64,000 bases of DNA. It comes from Doris montereyensis. Its lineage: Eukaryota; Mollusca; Gastropoda; Nudibranchia; Dorididae. The translations under genes and the position numbers were made by a program. The stretch covers positions 23,501 through 87,500 of the forward strand of contig JAXRKP010000254.1 in NCBI GenBank assembly GCA_037039925.1, given 5' to 3'. Below the pieces are notes generated by a model. That model made no database searches and was not told the DNA's origin. It worked only from the letters and a program-made list of their open reading frames with translations. Positions 41,301-54,548 of this stretch are shown here, one piece after another. The first letter of the stretch is position 1; each line of letters begins with the position of its first letter.

Positions 41301-42929
41301 ACTGAAAACTGTAGCTATACAGTAACAATCATGGATCCAATAACCTGATTCCTTGGCGCTAGGTCACCTTCCCTAAATCGAATTTGAAATATGGCATACA
41401 GACTCATTACTGGTGCTATAATTTCAATACAGTTACCACCGCATAGCATCGCAGGGTCCGGCCCCTTGTCTTTCTGTGTGACGCTATCCGTAGTGTGACT
41501 GTATCTGTGTGGGTTATTTCTGGGCTGTCGCCTGGTTCTTTAGTTATACAAAGCTGTCAAATTGTACGTTGTAAACTAAATAAGTTAACCATCTCTCCCC
41601 TCTTCTCCCCCATTTAGAGCAGAATATATTTAGCACATGTAAGAATCATAAAAAAAGTTCACACCTGATCAGCCCTGTTTTCTTTAGCTCTAGATTGCCT
41701 AAGGGTCTGGGAGAATGATCGTCTTCGTCTGCTGTCTTACAAAGATATCTGAATTGGTTGTCTCCTCTTGCAGAGAGTTGTCTAGCTTGAGTTTGTGCCC
41801 CCTTACTGTGAAATCCAGACAGCATCATGTCATATCAACCACAAGAATGTGTAACATGTACCAGTATTTGTTGGCCACGCGAAAGACTTCGTTCCTGACG
41901 TCAAAATCAGCACTCTAATTGGGCATTATTATTCTCAGCATATCAAGGCCCTGTGACGCTAAGTGAAACCCCTGTGACACTATAAAATAACTTTTATATA
42001 GAAACTTTTTTTGTTACAGCCATTTAGTGTTCTTATAACGAAGCGTTTCGCTAAACACTGTGATGCTAAGTGTAAATTAATTCATGATTTTGTGAAAAGC
42101 AGTCTGAATAATTTCATAAAGGTTAAGAGTTATGGCGAAGGTTATTATAGTTAGGGCTACACAACATCCAAATAGCCAAAGAGCAAATGCTTTAAGAGTG
42201 ACGTGTCATCTACATAGACCTTGCTTCAACGTTACCTTTTGTTCCCCATGCAGTGACACAGATGAATCTTTTAACACCACTTTCTCTCATAGCTGAAACG
42301 GTGGCCTTTCCAATCGACGTATATACATCGCAGGGTGTCATTACGCCTGGCCTGCCTCCCACTGATGACAGTACAGCATCGCAGCCACGTAAATGTTCCA
42401 CCAGCTTGGAGGAATCATATAAATCCGTTTCCACCACCTGGGTTAGAATAAATTAAAAAATTAAATAATTAAATATCGTGACAAAAAATGGCTGTGAAAG
42501 AAATATTTGTGTCTCTCTCTATAAAAAAAAATCCCTCAAAAAGGGTTAAGAACAGACCACCACCACACCAATGAGGTTCACATAAAATTATGATATAAAA
42601 ACACTTAATTCACTTCAACATGGATGAATTGAGTAAAACCAAACCTAGTCAACAACAACTGATTGTAAAATTTAAAAATTTAGATTTCCCAAAATACATG
42701 AAGTTTTAAAAAAAAATGTTTGAATTACAAGTAAATAATTATTAACTACAAGAGTAGACAAAAAGGGTTTACTTCCAGCTTTTAAAATAGTTACCTTCAG
42801 TTTGTCATTTTTAGTCGTAACTTTAGCTGGATTTCTAACAAGGGCAACAACCTCATGACCTGCCAGCAAGGCTTCGTCTGTCAAACATCGCCCTGTTCCT
42901 CCAGTGGCACCTAAGATGGCTACCTTCAT
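35169..42929 (-). CDS. NAD(P)-binding oxidoreductase, flavin reductase (BLVRB-like), complete, 4 exons
   Basis: Probable cytosolic NADPH-dependent reductase of the atypical SDR family (flavin reductase / biliverdin reductase B type). Exons 42929-42795, 42437-42236, 38843-38679 and 35323-35169 join in phase with GT-AG borders to 218 codons plus TAA (human BLVRB is 206). Residues 1-45: MKVAILGATGGTGRCLTDEA with the GxxGxxG dinucleotide loop and VALVRNP. Residues about 46-112: CDAVLSSVGGRPGVMTPCDV and KRFICVTAWGTK. Residues about 113-168: a loop plus EDFEDHLISECTDINYTIVK and PPRLLS. C-terminus: YTNHSVTRQDLAKFMIECLT then TDEYDSKMIAV, closely like human SKHDLGHFMLRCLTTDEYD. The start is the first ATG and sits exactly at the family N-terminus. 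Orthology to BLVRB rather than a bacterial-like SDR_a5 paralogue is not settled. Confidence 0.9.
35700..36280 (-). pseudogene. LINE 5' fragment (start of APE endonuclease domain), antisense
   Basis: The minus-strand ORF 35978-35742 reads RTVIFGTFRAINGKELELVE and EMENFKVDILAIIE, the opening of an APE-type endonuclease (family form GTWNVRG...LxxLxxEM...DILxxxE). Upstream on the same strand are two imperfect copies of a TTTCTGTCAGGGTTAA...CCTTAGCCTTTGGTCA unit at about 36073-36165. The downstream reverse transcriptase is absent. Possibly the same family as 10245-12400, whose endonuclease start is missing. Confidence 0.7.
37880..38000 (+). repeat. LINE 3' tail fragment with ATT microsatellite
   Basis: GTGAAGCGCCTTAAAAGATG ... 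GAGTGCTCTACACAAGTGAC then TTATTATTATAT. The AGCGCCTT...GCTATATAA-type end followed by an ATT tract is typical of CR1/L2-like LINE termini in molluscs. Confidence 0.55.
38001..38678. other. Rest of flavin-reductase-like intron 3
   Basis: Contains an 18-A run near 38415. No other feature recognised. Confidence 0.5.
38679..38843 (-). CDS. Flavin-reductase-like exon 3
   Basis: Acceptor TTTGATAG ends at 38844 and donor GTGAGT starts at 38678. The split Asp codon joins exon 2. Encodes DPNLPFVWRWVLKPSLLRNV, EDFEDHLISECTDINYTIVK and PPRLLSTPAT. Confidence 0.92.
39620..39685 (-). repeat. SINE-A 3' fragment, reversed
   Basis: TTGAAGGTCATTACGGACCA followed by CAGAGCTTATCCCGATTTCT is the complement of the SINE-A tail. 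Confidence 0.6.
39889..40078. mobile_element. 190-bp fold-back element (50-bp near-perfect arms)
   Basis: Left arm ACATGTTTTTAAAATTATTT then GATATAGACAATTTTAACCA and CTACCATTG. The right arm is its complement with one A insertion and one substitution. A second, weaker pairing (ATGTCTAAATTA / TAATTTAGACAT) lies further in. No ORF. Confidence 0.75.
40085..40318 (+). repeat. Old dispersed repeat, copy 2 (partner 26590-26822)
   Basis: Same ordered blocks as the copy at 26590-26822; begins just outside the right arm of the fold-back element. Confidence 0.55.
40490..40575 (-). repeat. Repeat D fragment, reversed
   Basis: AGAATGAAATGAAAAAAGTA then GGACCTACCAACAGCACCCG and ACAATCGTCCA, matching 23540-23595. 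Confidence 0.5.
40941..41260 (+). pseudogene. LINE reverse transcriptase C-terminal fragment with 3' tail
   Basis: The ORF reads NYRLRSSQSLQLKRSVPKTK then RSFTFSAPVIWNSLSVKTRN. The order YxLRSS...VPxTxxxxxxxRSF...AxxxWNSLP is the conserved end of CR1/RTE-like LINE polymerases. Downstream GTAAGCGCAACTAAGC, GTTATATAAATTTTGC and ATTATTATTA form the usual 3' end. No 5' part is present. Confidence 0.82.
42236..42437 (-). CDS. Flavin-reductase-like exon 2
   Basis: Acceptor CCCAG ends at 42438 and donor GTAACG starts at 42235. 67 codons plus one base: DLYDSSKLVEHLRGCDAVLS then SVGG, VYTSIGKATVSAMRESGVKR and FICVTAWGTK. Confidence 0.92.
42438..42794 (-). other. Intron 1 of the flavin-reductase-like gene
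   Basis: 357 nt, AT-rich, no repeat recognised. Confidence 0.8.
42795..42929 (-). CDS. Flavin-reductase-like exon 1 (NADP-binding loop)
   Basis: 45 codons from ATG at 42929-42927 to AAG, donor GTAACT on the complement. Encodes the first beta-alpha-beta unit with GATGGTG. Confidence 0.92.
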
Positions 42930-43040
42930 GACTATAAAAACAAGATGTTTTTTTTAAATGTAAAGGGGATAAAAAAAAAGGACAGTGAGGTGGAAAAGGA
43001 AGAACAAGCTCTGTCTGTGTATGTGTGTGTGTCATGTGTG

Positions 43041-43930
43041 CGGGGGAGGGGGTGGCAGCGGAGAGATAGGAGATGTTCAGATGAAGTTTAAGAAGATTCC
43101 ACTGAAAAAAACTTTGTGAAAAGAATAATTTCGAATGACACGGCTCTCCCTTTTAAGTCTAGATTTATAGATTTAGAGATGGATATTTGAAAAAAACAAC
43201 AAATAAATAAACACATGGCTCTGTGTGAGGACAAATTCAAAAGCTACATGATTGTCACCTGCACTCATTTTACCCTAGGTCTAGTACTGTAAGGCTGTGG
43301 AATGGGCTGCCAACAGAAATAAAATTCAGCAATAGCACTGAAGACTTTAAAAACAGAATTAATCACATCATTCCCTTAAAACAAAAATTTATAACATACT
43401 ATTTTTGGATTGAATTAAAATATGCCCGCTGACAGTAATATTCCAAAATTGAGTATTGGGGGGCGGGGGTGGGGAGCGGGGAGATAGGAGATGTTCAGAT
43501 GAAGAGATTGCAAGAGTATGTGTGTATGTATGTTACAGAGATTGTTAATTTTTTAATTGTCTTTTTAGGAAGATTCCACTGGAAAAAAACTTTGTGAAAA
43601 AAATAATTTCAAATGATTTAAGATCTAGAAATGGATATTTGAAAAATAATAAATAAATAAACACATAGATCTATGTGAGGACAAATTTAAAAGCTACATG
43701 ATTGTCACCTGCACTCATTTTACCCTATATCTAGATCTAGTAGGCTTACTGTATGTAAAGCTGTGGCATGGACTGCCCACAGAAATTCTGAAATAACATT
43801 CAGCAATAGCACTGAAGACTTTGGAAACAGAAATAATCACATCACTCCCTCAAAACAAAAATTTATATCATACTATTTTTGGATTGAATTAAAATATGCG
43901 TGCTGATAGTAATACTCAAAAATTGAGTTA
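43041..43930 (+). repeat. Tandem duplication, two units of about 420-470 bp, each with a LINE C-terminus
   Basis: Units at about 43041-43460 and 43461-43930 share GGGAGATAGGAGATGTTCAG, AAGATTCCACTG, GGATATTTGAAAAA, GCTACATGATTGTCACCTGC and ACTTT(A/G)(A/G)AAACAGAA. Unit 2 has an extra ATGTATGT tract and TTTAATTGTC stretch. In unit 1 the plus strand reads VRLWNGLPTEIKFSNSTEDF then KNRI, the end of a LINE polymerase (WNxLPxEI...FKxxL). In unit 2 this is broken by a stop after LPTEILK. Confidence 0.8.
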
Positions 43931-45336
<1,406 letters not shown>

Positions 45337-45384
45337 AAAGAGAGCTTAGTTTATATAGTCAGTACCCCGTTAATTATGTCGTTA

Positions 45385-45884
45385 AAAGGGCCTTAGACTC
45401 CGCTGGCTTGTACTCCATATTAGAGTAATTTAGAGCCGGTAGGCCTAGACCGCGGAGATGGAAAAAGACCGGATGGTGTCAGCGTTTTCCCTTTTACTTT
45501 TTTTTAGACAAGGGAAGTCTCTGGCATGGGACGCGACATCTTCTATGATTGAGTCCGCAATCAACCCCTGGCTCCGCAGCAAGTGCGACCGAAGACAGAA
45601 AGCGAAGGAAATGCAAAAATGATCTCCGCGATCACATCTTCGTCCCGATCGCAGTGTAAATGTCCGGAATCATTGGCAAGGAGGCCCTGTCTTTATTTAA
45701 AGAAATCGGGCGCTGTATAGGGATTACAACCGGCGACATTGGTCAAACTGGTTTTCTGGTTCAACGTATCTCGCTCGCCATCGTTCGCAGGAACGCCTTC
45801 TCCATCCAGTCGTCCCTCCGAGTTGCTCGTTGTTGACCCTGCTCTACGCTTTAATTTGTGTGATGTTCTTTTAATTTATCCCTG
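45385..45884. other. Intergenic, less AT-rich, unassigned
   Basis: A stretch of mixed composition with broken open frames (e.g. plus-strand KMISAITSSSRS and FAGTPSPSSRPSELL separated by stops). It abuts SINE C at its right and may be part of a larger unrecognised mobile element. Confidence 0.35.
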
Positions 45885-46165
45885 AGCAGCCCATTTCATT
45901 CACAGTCCTTCTCAACTCCCAAAGGAGCATACAGTATACAAATCTGTTATGTTTTTTCGTCCTAACACTCTGACAAGATCTTTCTCTACCTTTAGCTGGG
46001 TACTCATTCACTCCTGAGTCAAGTGAGAAAAGTAGAGTGAAGTACCTTTCCTAAGAGTACAACGTTGTGAAGAAGAAAAAAACTCACCTGTGTCAGCCAT
46101 GGGACTTGAACCCGTGAGTGTCGTCATGATTACCAATTCACAACACTACGGTTAAACTACAAAGT
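45885..46165 (-). repeat. SINE family C copy
   Basis: Complement begins with a tRNA-like head including CACGGGTTCAAGTCCCATGG (B box), followed by AAAGGTACTTCACTCTAC, GAATGAGTACCCAGCTAAAG and AGATCTTGTCAGAGTG. The same order is seen at 59228-59515. Confidence 0.75.
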
Positions 46166-46167
46166 GT

Positions 46168-46187
46168 CTCTCGCTCTCACTCACTCA

Positions 46188-46262
<75 letters not shown>

Positions 46263-46375
46263 TCTCTCTCTCTCACACTCTCTCCTCCCTCCCTCCCTCT
46301 CTCTCTCTCTCTCACACACTTTCTCTCTCTCTCACACACACACACACACACTCTCTCTCTCTCTCCATATCTCCT

Positions 46376-46409
<34 letters not shown>

Positions 46410-46421
46410 TTTCTCTCTCCT

Positions 46422-46485
<64 letters not shown>

Positions 46486-46618
46486 TACACACTCTCTCTC
46501 TCTCTCTCTATATATATCCTCTTCTCTCTCTCTTCCCCCTCCCCTCTCTCTCTCTCTCTCTCCCTCTCTCTCTCACACATCTCTCTCTCTCTCTCTCTCT
46601 AACTCTCTCTCTCTCTCT

Positions 46619-46661
<43 letters not shown>

Positions 46662-46766
46662 TCTCTCTCTCACACACTCTATCTCTCTCTCTCCCCCCTC
46701 TCTCTCTAACTCTATCCCCCTCTCTCTCTCTCTCATTCACCTTCTCTCTCTCTCTCTCCTCCCCCC

Positions 46767-46797
<31 letters not shown>

Positions 46798-46837
46798 TCT
46801 CTCTCTCTCTCTCTTTCTCTCACTCTATCTCTCTCTT

Positions 46838-46875
<38 letters not shown>

Positions 46876-46891
46876 GTTCTGTCTCTGTCTG

Positions 46892-46978
<87 letters not shown>
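46168..46978 (+). repeat. Long interrupted CT / CACA array (about 0.8 kb)
   Basis: CT dinucleotides broken by CACACA tracts (e.g. 46333-46350, 46389-46409), CCCTCCC and TATATA pieces and single-base changes. The 181-codon SLSL ORF is an artefact. It follows directly after SINE C. Confidence 0.95.
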
Positions 46979-46981
<3 letters not shown>

Positions 46982-47840
46982 GTCTCGTCTTTGTGTACAC
47001 GTGCGTGTGTGAGTGTTAAGGCTGGGGAAGAAAGACTACTCTTACAGAACCACACCAGGTTTAAGACACAGTTTCAACCAAACAAAAAACAACTGAATTG
47101 CAAAGATAGCATGGCTTAGAAAGTAAAATCAATTTAATCCTGTCAATACACAGTACACGTGGTAACATTGACAATACAAAGCGCGAATCACAAACAAAAA
47201 TAACATCGACATCACGGTGAAACACGCATCACATACAATGAAGTGACTTGTGTAGAAAGAATTATAAATAGAATCGTAATTAATATTACGTACTGGTTGA
47301 TACATAGCGATTTATTCTTTTAGCAATGACAGAAGTACACTGGTCGTGCTTTTACTAGTAGTAAAGTTACGCTTGTTCGAGTTAGAAGTTACTTGTGAAA
47401 GTATACATTACGATAGTTATACATGTAATATCGAAGAGGATTTAAGGAATCTAGGATAGTGAGTGATATGCCGATTTGTTCGTTGATATGGTGAACTACA
47501 GAAGAAAATACAATTTTCATTTGTCTAATCGTAGCTTTGGAATGACAGACAGAGTCGTAAGTCTACTTTGGTTTGTCTTCAAAAAATCGCTGTTAAAGAT
47601 TCCAAAAACAGAACTTGCCTTTCCACATACCGGTACGACATTGTACCAGTACATCACTAGTAAAATTAAAATGAGCCCAAATAGGGGTCAATGACCCTTG
47701 ATTCGTTGTTTGAAGGGAGAACATCACACAACACAGGCCCCTGGTGTGTTTATTGTTTATTTGATTTTTCTAAAAAAAAAATTGGACTTACATTGGACAA
47801 AAATTGGAATTACACTAAATTGTCATTCCAAGGCAGCACA
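46979..47840. other. Intergenic, nothing recognised
   Basis: An ORF at 47476-47694 (72 codons) has no recognisable motif and no splice context. Confidence 0.45.
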
Positions 47841-48043
47841 ATTAATTCATTTGTGTATTAATTCATTTCTGTATTAATTCATTTGTGTATTAATTCATTT
47901 GTGTATTAATTCATTTGTGTATTTATTCATTTGTTTATTGATTCATTTTGTGTATTTATTCATTTGTTTATTGATTCATTTGTGTATTAATTCATTTGTG
48001 CATTAATTCATTTGTGCATTGATTCGTTTGTGCATTAATTCAA
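47841..48043 (+). repeat. 16-bp minisatellite
   Basis: Units of ATTAATTCATTTGTGT with variants (ATTTATTCATTTGTTT, ATTGATTCATTTGTGC), about 12-13 copies. Confidence 0.9.
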
Positions 48044-48162
48044 TGTTGTTGGTCTTTTCGGCTCAATTTCCATTTTTTGTGTTGTTTGTTCATGGGTTTG
48101 TTGTGTTGTTTTTCTTATTATTTCTATTCATTTCCTCTTCCTCCTCCTCCCCCTCATCCTCC

Positions 48163-48240
48163 TGTTTCTTCTTCTTTTTCTTCTTCTTCTTTTCTTCTTC
48201 TTCTTCTTCTTCTTCTTTTCTTCTTCTTCTTCTTCTTCTC
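48163..48240 (+). repeat. (CTT)n microsatellite
   Basis: TTCTTCTTC runs with occasional extra T. Confidence 0.85.
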
Positions 48241-48450
48241 TTTGTTTCTTCTTTTCCCTTTTTTGAAGCCCCCCCCCCCACTCTTCTCTTAGAGAGGGTG
48301 TGCAGTGACAAAATAATATTTTACGAGAGAGATGCCCTCAGTTTGATAGAGCACTCACAATGGCCAACATGTGTTACCGGTAGCCTAGATAAACTTGTAT
48401 GTCTGATTAATTCTGCCTTTGGTGATCAAATTTCCTCCGCTGTCTTCATT

Positions 48451-48834
<384 letters not shown>

Positions 48835-49072
48835 GAGAAAAAGATGACGATGAGGAGTGACAAGGAGAAAACAAGGAAGAAAGGGTATACATGTACAAGC
48901 TTTATCACTGAAAACCATCTTATTTTTTGTCTCGATATCACACTGTTTCCAAATACATACACATATACACCCATACACGCAAACAGAGTAAAGCATAATA
49001 ATAATAATGATATCAACGGTAGATCATTTTTTACATATTTTTTCCACTTTGTGTAAGTAATCAATGAGTACA

Positions 49073-50484
49073 CTGGTCAAAAAGGGACAAAATGGCAAGT
49101 GTCCAATGTCAAATAACAGTCATGATGTAAAACAACTTGACACAACTGTTTCTTGTGAACATTGTCTGCTGAAACAATCAGATTTCGGAAAAAAAAATAG
49201 ATTTCAAAATTAGAATCAAGTGTGAAGATTAGTCTGGTGATGATATCAATAATCATTGACATCAATATCATAATGAAATTGTCAATAGTGTTGTAAAATG
49301 AAAACAAAAATAGTCAAAAGGATAACTGCGAATGAAAACGATGATAGCAACGATGGTGATGAGTTCTTGAGGATGATGATGATCACATTGATGAGGATGA
49401 TGATGAGGATGATGATGATGATGATGTTGACGATTATGATGACAACGACGACGACGATGATGAAGATAATTATAAAATTGTCGTAACGCTATTCGGAGTA
49501 TTCGTATCATCCATTAGCAGAGTACCAAATGAATAATATTCCTTACACAATTCTAAAAAGACACACATGCACACATCAACACTATCAACAACAATAGCAA
49601 CTACAACAACAATTTCATCGTCATCATCATCATCTCCACCACCGCCAATCTAAACAAAGAGCTTCCATTGTTTTATTTGTTCATTTCTATGTTTACAAAT
49701 GATTAATTATTCAAACAAAGACATTAAAATTAAGATCTGATGATGGACAAAACTATTTATTTGCTGTGTTGTCTCCCCTCTTCACTCTCTTTGCTATATT
49801 TTGCTTTCCTTTTGTTTCGTAAGTGATGAACATTGGACAGAAGCAAGGCCACCTTGATATAGAGACGGCCTTGACAGAAGTCGACACCGTGAGGTGAGAG
49901 TGGGAGGTGAGAACCTCACCTAGATCAGTGGATCTCAATCAGGGGAGAAATTCGGGGCACATGCCGCCAGGGTTTTAAGTGGGAAAGGGGGATGTGGGTG
50001 GGGATGGGGTGTCGGGGAGAGAGATTTAGCAACCGCAGATTGGCAGGTTCCATTATCTTGAATGCGCCGTTTGAGAGGGGAATGACATTCTGACATAATT
50101 ATGGAGAAAGGGCGATTGGGGTAAAAAAAAAAAAAAAAGGTTAAGAAATTCTCTGACCTGGATAGTGATCGATAGTACGTGATACTAGTCGCTGGTCTGT
50201 CTGCGAAGAAAACCAAATAGGATTTAGATCTAGATCTAGATCTATCGGCTTCCTTAATACAATAAACATGTCTTATTGTGTGATATAAAGTGATACAATG
50301 ATGCCAGCGCTAAGAATTTCAAAGTAAAGAACGCAGTATAACATAATATAATATTATGTAGTTAATAGAGGCTTCGTTGTTCGCTTTCCCTTCACGATGA
50401 AGTAGTGGGTATCGATGCGAATGTCACTGGTTCGATTCTGCCTCATGTCCATGATTTGAGTTGCGGTATTTCTTGTGTTTATTT
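49073..50484. other. Intergenic, simple-sequence rich
   Basis: GATGAT/ACGACG tracts at 49337-49465 and ATCATC at 49616-49635, then unassigned sequence. Confidence 0.5.
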
Positions 50485-50778
50485 GTGGCGTCGATGGCCA
50501 AATAGTTAGGCTGCCCGACTGGGGATCATGAGGTTCCCGGATTCAAATCCTGGCAAAACCAGGTCCGATCATGTATTTCTTGGGAAATATACTTAATATG
50601 CATTTTCCCCACTCGACCCAGCTGCAAATGGATAAAAGCATTAGTTTGGGAGTAAAAATCTGCGAGAGACATGTGTTCTGTCCAGGAGGCGATTATTACC
50701 ACCTGTTCCGCTTACACCATTAGAAACCGTGATATGCTCAGGCTCTATGGGCTGTAATGACTTTGAAGGAAGTTGTGT
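50485..50778 (+). repeat. SINE family A copy, well preserved
   Basis: GTGGCGTCGATGGCCAAATA then GTTAGGCTGCCC (A box region), GGATTCAAATCCTGGC (B box), CAGGAGGCGATTATTACCAC, and a tail with ATGCTCAGGCTCTATGGGC and CTTTGAAGGAA. Confidence 0.82.
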
Positions 50779-50950
50779 TTATTTCCTTTGTATTTGCTTT
50801 GTCTTTGTCTTTATGGGGCTCATAGATCAGAACGCAGAACCTGTTCACATTTACACATCTATAATAATAATAAAATAAAAAATCTCGTATACGTTATTTT
50901 GTATGGAAATACTCAAAGGGCTTGAAGTATGATGATGAATGATCGTTCAT

Positions 50951-50954
<4 letters not shown>

Positions 50955-51039
<85 letters not shown>
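50955..51039 (+). repeat. (AC)n-(AT)n compound microsatellite
   Basis: About 16 AC units passing into about 26 AT units. Confidence 0.95.
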
Positions 51040-51040
<1 letters not shown>

Positions 51041-52255
51041 CTCAACTGAAATATCGTGTAACTAATTAACCAAATTAGCTTTATTCCTGTTCAATGTGTT
51101 GTGATACTTTTTTTATTGACTGACTGTACGGAAGTTGTTACACAGTGTAAACAAATACAATCAGCAATGAGTATGATGGTACGGTTAGTTCACATTCACA
51201 CAGCTTTTGTAGTTTTTAGTATTGTCCTGTCTGTCTTGATCTTGCTTGTTTTATTCCTTTTGTGTGTGTGTGTGTGTCTGTTTTTGTGTGTCTGTCTGCA
51301 TGTCTGTCTCTCATCCTCTCTCTCTAATTCGCGGCTCTACCTTCTTCATTTTATACTTAAAATGATTCTAGTCCACCTCAATGACACTTCCACTTCCCTT
51401 GATATTTTTCAACTTTGCTTCCACAGTGACACGAAACATTAAAGAGATAAATGTTTGAAGTCGCTCGCTGTCGACCGCGAAAATGAATACATGTAACCTA
51501 GATTTAGATCTCGAGTATGTTCTTGTAAATCCGTAATTTAAAAATTACATTAAAAAAAAACCCGATAAGAAATAAGTGAAGAAAGCAACAAAATAATGGA
51601 GACCGATCTCACGATCTGGGGCATCCAGTTCTTAAAAAATGTGAACGAACTCTATAAGATCATTCTCAACTTCGCGCCCATAATTTAATCCACCCAATGG
51701 GCATGTCTAGAAAGCAGAGCTGGAGTGTCTCTCATAGAACCAGTCATGACTAGATCTAGATTCTAGATCTCTAGATCTAAATTTCTGTTTCAAATCGAGA
51801 GTGGCCTTTCTACTTCTCTATGTCGTAGAGTCATGGACTCAAGAATAACCTTATCATGTGACCAGTCAACAAGAGAAGTGGATTCGGAGTCGACGGGTCC
51901 GGATAGTTCAGAGACGATAATCACCGATTCTACTACTACTACATCTAGATCTAGAAATAAATTAAAGGTCAAAGCGAAACATCATGCAAGAGATATCAAT
52001 TTGCGTGTTTCTTAACATTGCTGGATTTTGGGATTCAACTGGATCTTGTGGAAGCACCCTTTTGACACACATTATGGGCGTGTGTTTACGTCATGATTAT
52101 TTATTTATGTGCATTTTATAGAAAGAAAAGACAAACGTATGTTTTATCACATTCTGTAAGTTCAGTTATCACCAATAACCTTACGTGAGCAAAAGACATG
52201 ATAGCATGGTAGACATATAATAGTGTATAAATCAAAGGAAATAAAGGGCATCACA
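51040..52255. other. Intergenic, no gene proven
   Basis: An open frame at 51833-52015 (60 codons, Ser/Thr-rich, basic end) lies inside a TAGATCT-rich patch. It has no recognisable domain or splice partner. Confidence 0.45.
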
Positions 52256-52530
52256 AATAATTGAATATATGAGTAGACATGTGCAAGTAATGATACATTC
52301 AGACAGAAAAAACAAACAAAAAACCCCAACAAAATTATATTATGGCATATGAGAAGACATGTGCAGGTAATGATAAATGCAGACAGAAAAACACCCCAGA
52401 AAAACGAAAACAACAAAACTATATTATGGCATGTGAGTAGATGTGTGCAGGTAATGGTAAATTCAGACAGAACCCCCACCCTCACCTCAGAAAAAAAAAC
52501 GAAAACAAAACTATATTATGGCCACACATT
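52256..52530 (+). repeat. About 80-85-bp tandem repeat, three copies
   Basis: Units share (G)TATATTATGGCATATGAG or variant, AGACATGTGCAGGTAATGAT, AAAT(G/T)CAGACAGAAAAA and CCCC. The third copy is partly degraded. Confidence 0.85.
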
Positions 52531-52671
52531 AGTTTCATGGTAAAATGGAACAACAAACAAACAAATAAAGAAACAAACGACAAAAAAAACCCCAACCCAC
52601 ACAAGTAAACGGCCATGTCAAATATAATTTACAGAGAAAAAAATGGTAGATCAGTAACATCACAGTTGCGT

Positions 52672-52860
52672 TATCAGTATCATTACCAACATTATCAAAA
52701 AGTAAATATACCTTCGTTATCAGTATCATTACCAACGTTATCAAAAGTAAATATACCTTTGTTATCAGTATCACTACCAACATTATCAAAAAGTAAATAT
52801 ACTTTAGTTATCAGTATCACTACCAACATCCTCAAAAGTAAGTATACTTTCTTATCGGAT
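52672..52860 (+). repeat. About 45-bp minisatellite, four copies
   Basis: Unit TTATCAGTATCATTACCAAC + ATTATCAAAAAGTAAATATA + CCTT(C/T)G with small length differences. Confidence 0.88.
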
Positions 52861-54340
52861 TCGTAATAACAATAATATTATATTATGTACAATCAATGAT
52901 GGTGAAAACAAAAGAAAATGATGTTGATAGCCTTCAGAGAAATTCACATATTTTTCTTCTTCCGAAAGCAGATCGACAAAAATCCCCACCACGCATAAAA
53001 GAGGACTATTACTGGGAGGCCGTTCAGTACCAAATAGTGCTAGCACTCGTAGACAGTCTTCAAATGTTAGAGCGCTCACGTCTATCGTTTAGTGCTGACA
53101 TCATTTACTGTCAGAAGGTGCCTTCCACCATTCAGAAACGCATATAATTATGATGTAGGCCTATATTTAAAAAAAAAAAAAATCAATATAATTTCCACAT
53201 TGAAAAATTAGATCAGGAATCGTCACCCCTTCCTCCTCCTCTCCCTCTTCTTTATCCTCTACAAAAAACAAATGCAGGTGTTTTGTAACACGTGGAACCT
53301 ATTTAAAAAAATAATGTAACTGAAAATAAACAAAAAGGAAAGAAAGAAAGAAATGTCTTTCCAAATCATATTAATGAACAGTATTAACTATTAATACTAT
53401 TCGGAAAGACGCTTCTTTTTCTTTTTCATTTTTGTCTGTTTTCTATAATATAAGTCATTGTGATTGTACAACTTTACCATGAATGGCGATGTTGAACTGG
53501 GGATGAAAGCGAGGCACCAAGACTATACTTAGAGAAAATGATCGCGATGTATTAATTTATTTGACTTGCGTCTATCTTTCCCACCACTTTGACACAAGAG
53601 GTATCTTTGATATTTGACAAAGGTTGAAGAAGAAATCAAGGGGTACATGTATTGCTATAGCACTTAAGCCATTATAATGATTACTTTCATGAGATGCTCT
53701 TTGGCTTCTGTAGAAGAAACCGTGGATTCGTGCAAGATGCAGCAAAGGATAGAAACACTAGAACGTTTTTTTTTTGGTAACACTAACATTATAATAATAT
53801 CTTTATGATAACGACAGTGTTGCCAAAGTACGCATTTCAAAACATTATTATATATGTAGGCACGTATTTCAAAAACCCCATATAAAAATATCATACATTG
53901 CAATATAAAATAGAAACATTAAATATTGAAGAAATATCGGAATAGATAACATATATATATATATGTTTGATCACTGTCGCTTATTGAATTATGATCACAT
54001 TGCTTTTTCCCCCTTTCTGCTTGATTTATCACAAACTCTTTATGACAAATTATTATTATCATATAATAATGTGTTATCAGTTTCAACAATTAAAATGGGG
54101 AAAAATGTGTTTGATTTATATTGTTCAAGACACTTGTTTGATTTAATGACCGTATAAACAGACCAAAAAAAAAAAAAAAAAAGAAGACAAGCAACAACAA
54201 AAAGTAACAAAAATAAAGAAATCTGTTGCATTTTCGCTCAAGTGCAGACTCGTCCATTTTGCCTATCCTAGGAGGCAGGCCATTTCATTCAATTCACTTA
54301 CATGCTACGGGACCACAACGCTCACACAACGCTCATAAGC
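52861..54340. other. Intergenic, no gene recognised
   Basis: Contains a small AT-rich inverted repeat at about 53354-53411 (GTCTTTCC ... GGAAAGAC). An ORF at 52896-53147 has no recognisable features. Confidence 0.45.
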
Positions 54341-54539
54341 CCGCTTATAAGAATACCGCTTATAAGAATACCGCTTATAAGAATACTGCTTATAAGAATA
54401 CTGCTTATAAGAATACCGCTTATAAGAATACCGCTTATAAGAATACTGCTTATAAGAATACGGCTTATAAGAATACCGCTTATAAGAGTACTGCTAAATA
54501 AGAATACCGCTTATAAGAACACATCGGATATAAGAATAC
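54341..54539 (+). repeat. 15-bp minisatellite, about 13 copies
   Basis: Unit CTTATAAGAATACCG, with CTG and CGG variants. The unit is a multiple of three, so it stays open in more than one frame. Confidence 0.93.
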
Positions 54540-54548
54540 CTTTTCACT

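Larger units (their letters stand above)
38844..42235 (-). other. Intron 2 of the flavin-reductase-like gene
   Basis: Holds a reversed SINE-A tail (39620-39685), a 190-bp fold-back (39889-40078), an old repeat (40085-40318), a repeat D fragment (40490-40575) and a LINE C-terminus (40941-41260). 41261-42235 and 38844-39600 show nothing certain. Confidence 0.7.

Noticed and set aside
41646..41918. Opposed 60- and 67-codon ORFs inside the flavin-reductase intron
   Set aside because: No recognisable protein features; inside an intron on both strands.
46164..46709. Long SLSLSL / RERERE ORFs in CT and GA arrays (also 28265-28605, 45091-45396, 48019-49073)
   Set aside because: Dinucleotide repeats are open in several frames on both strands. 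There is no codon bias, start context or splice context of a gene.
47476..47694. 72-codon ORF
   Set aside because: No motif or context; consistent with chance in this length of sequence.
51833..52015. 60-codon Ser/Thr-rich ORF as a first exon
   Set aside because: Composition partly explained by TCTAGATC patches; no partner exon found.
52896..53147. 83-codon plus-strand ORF and its antisense
   Set aside because: Looks fairly gene-like in composition but no domain, splice site pair or homologue can be named.
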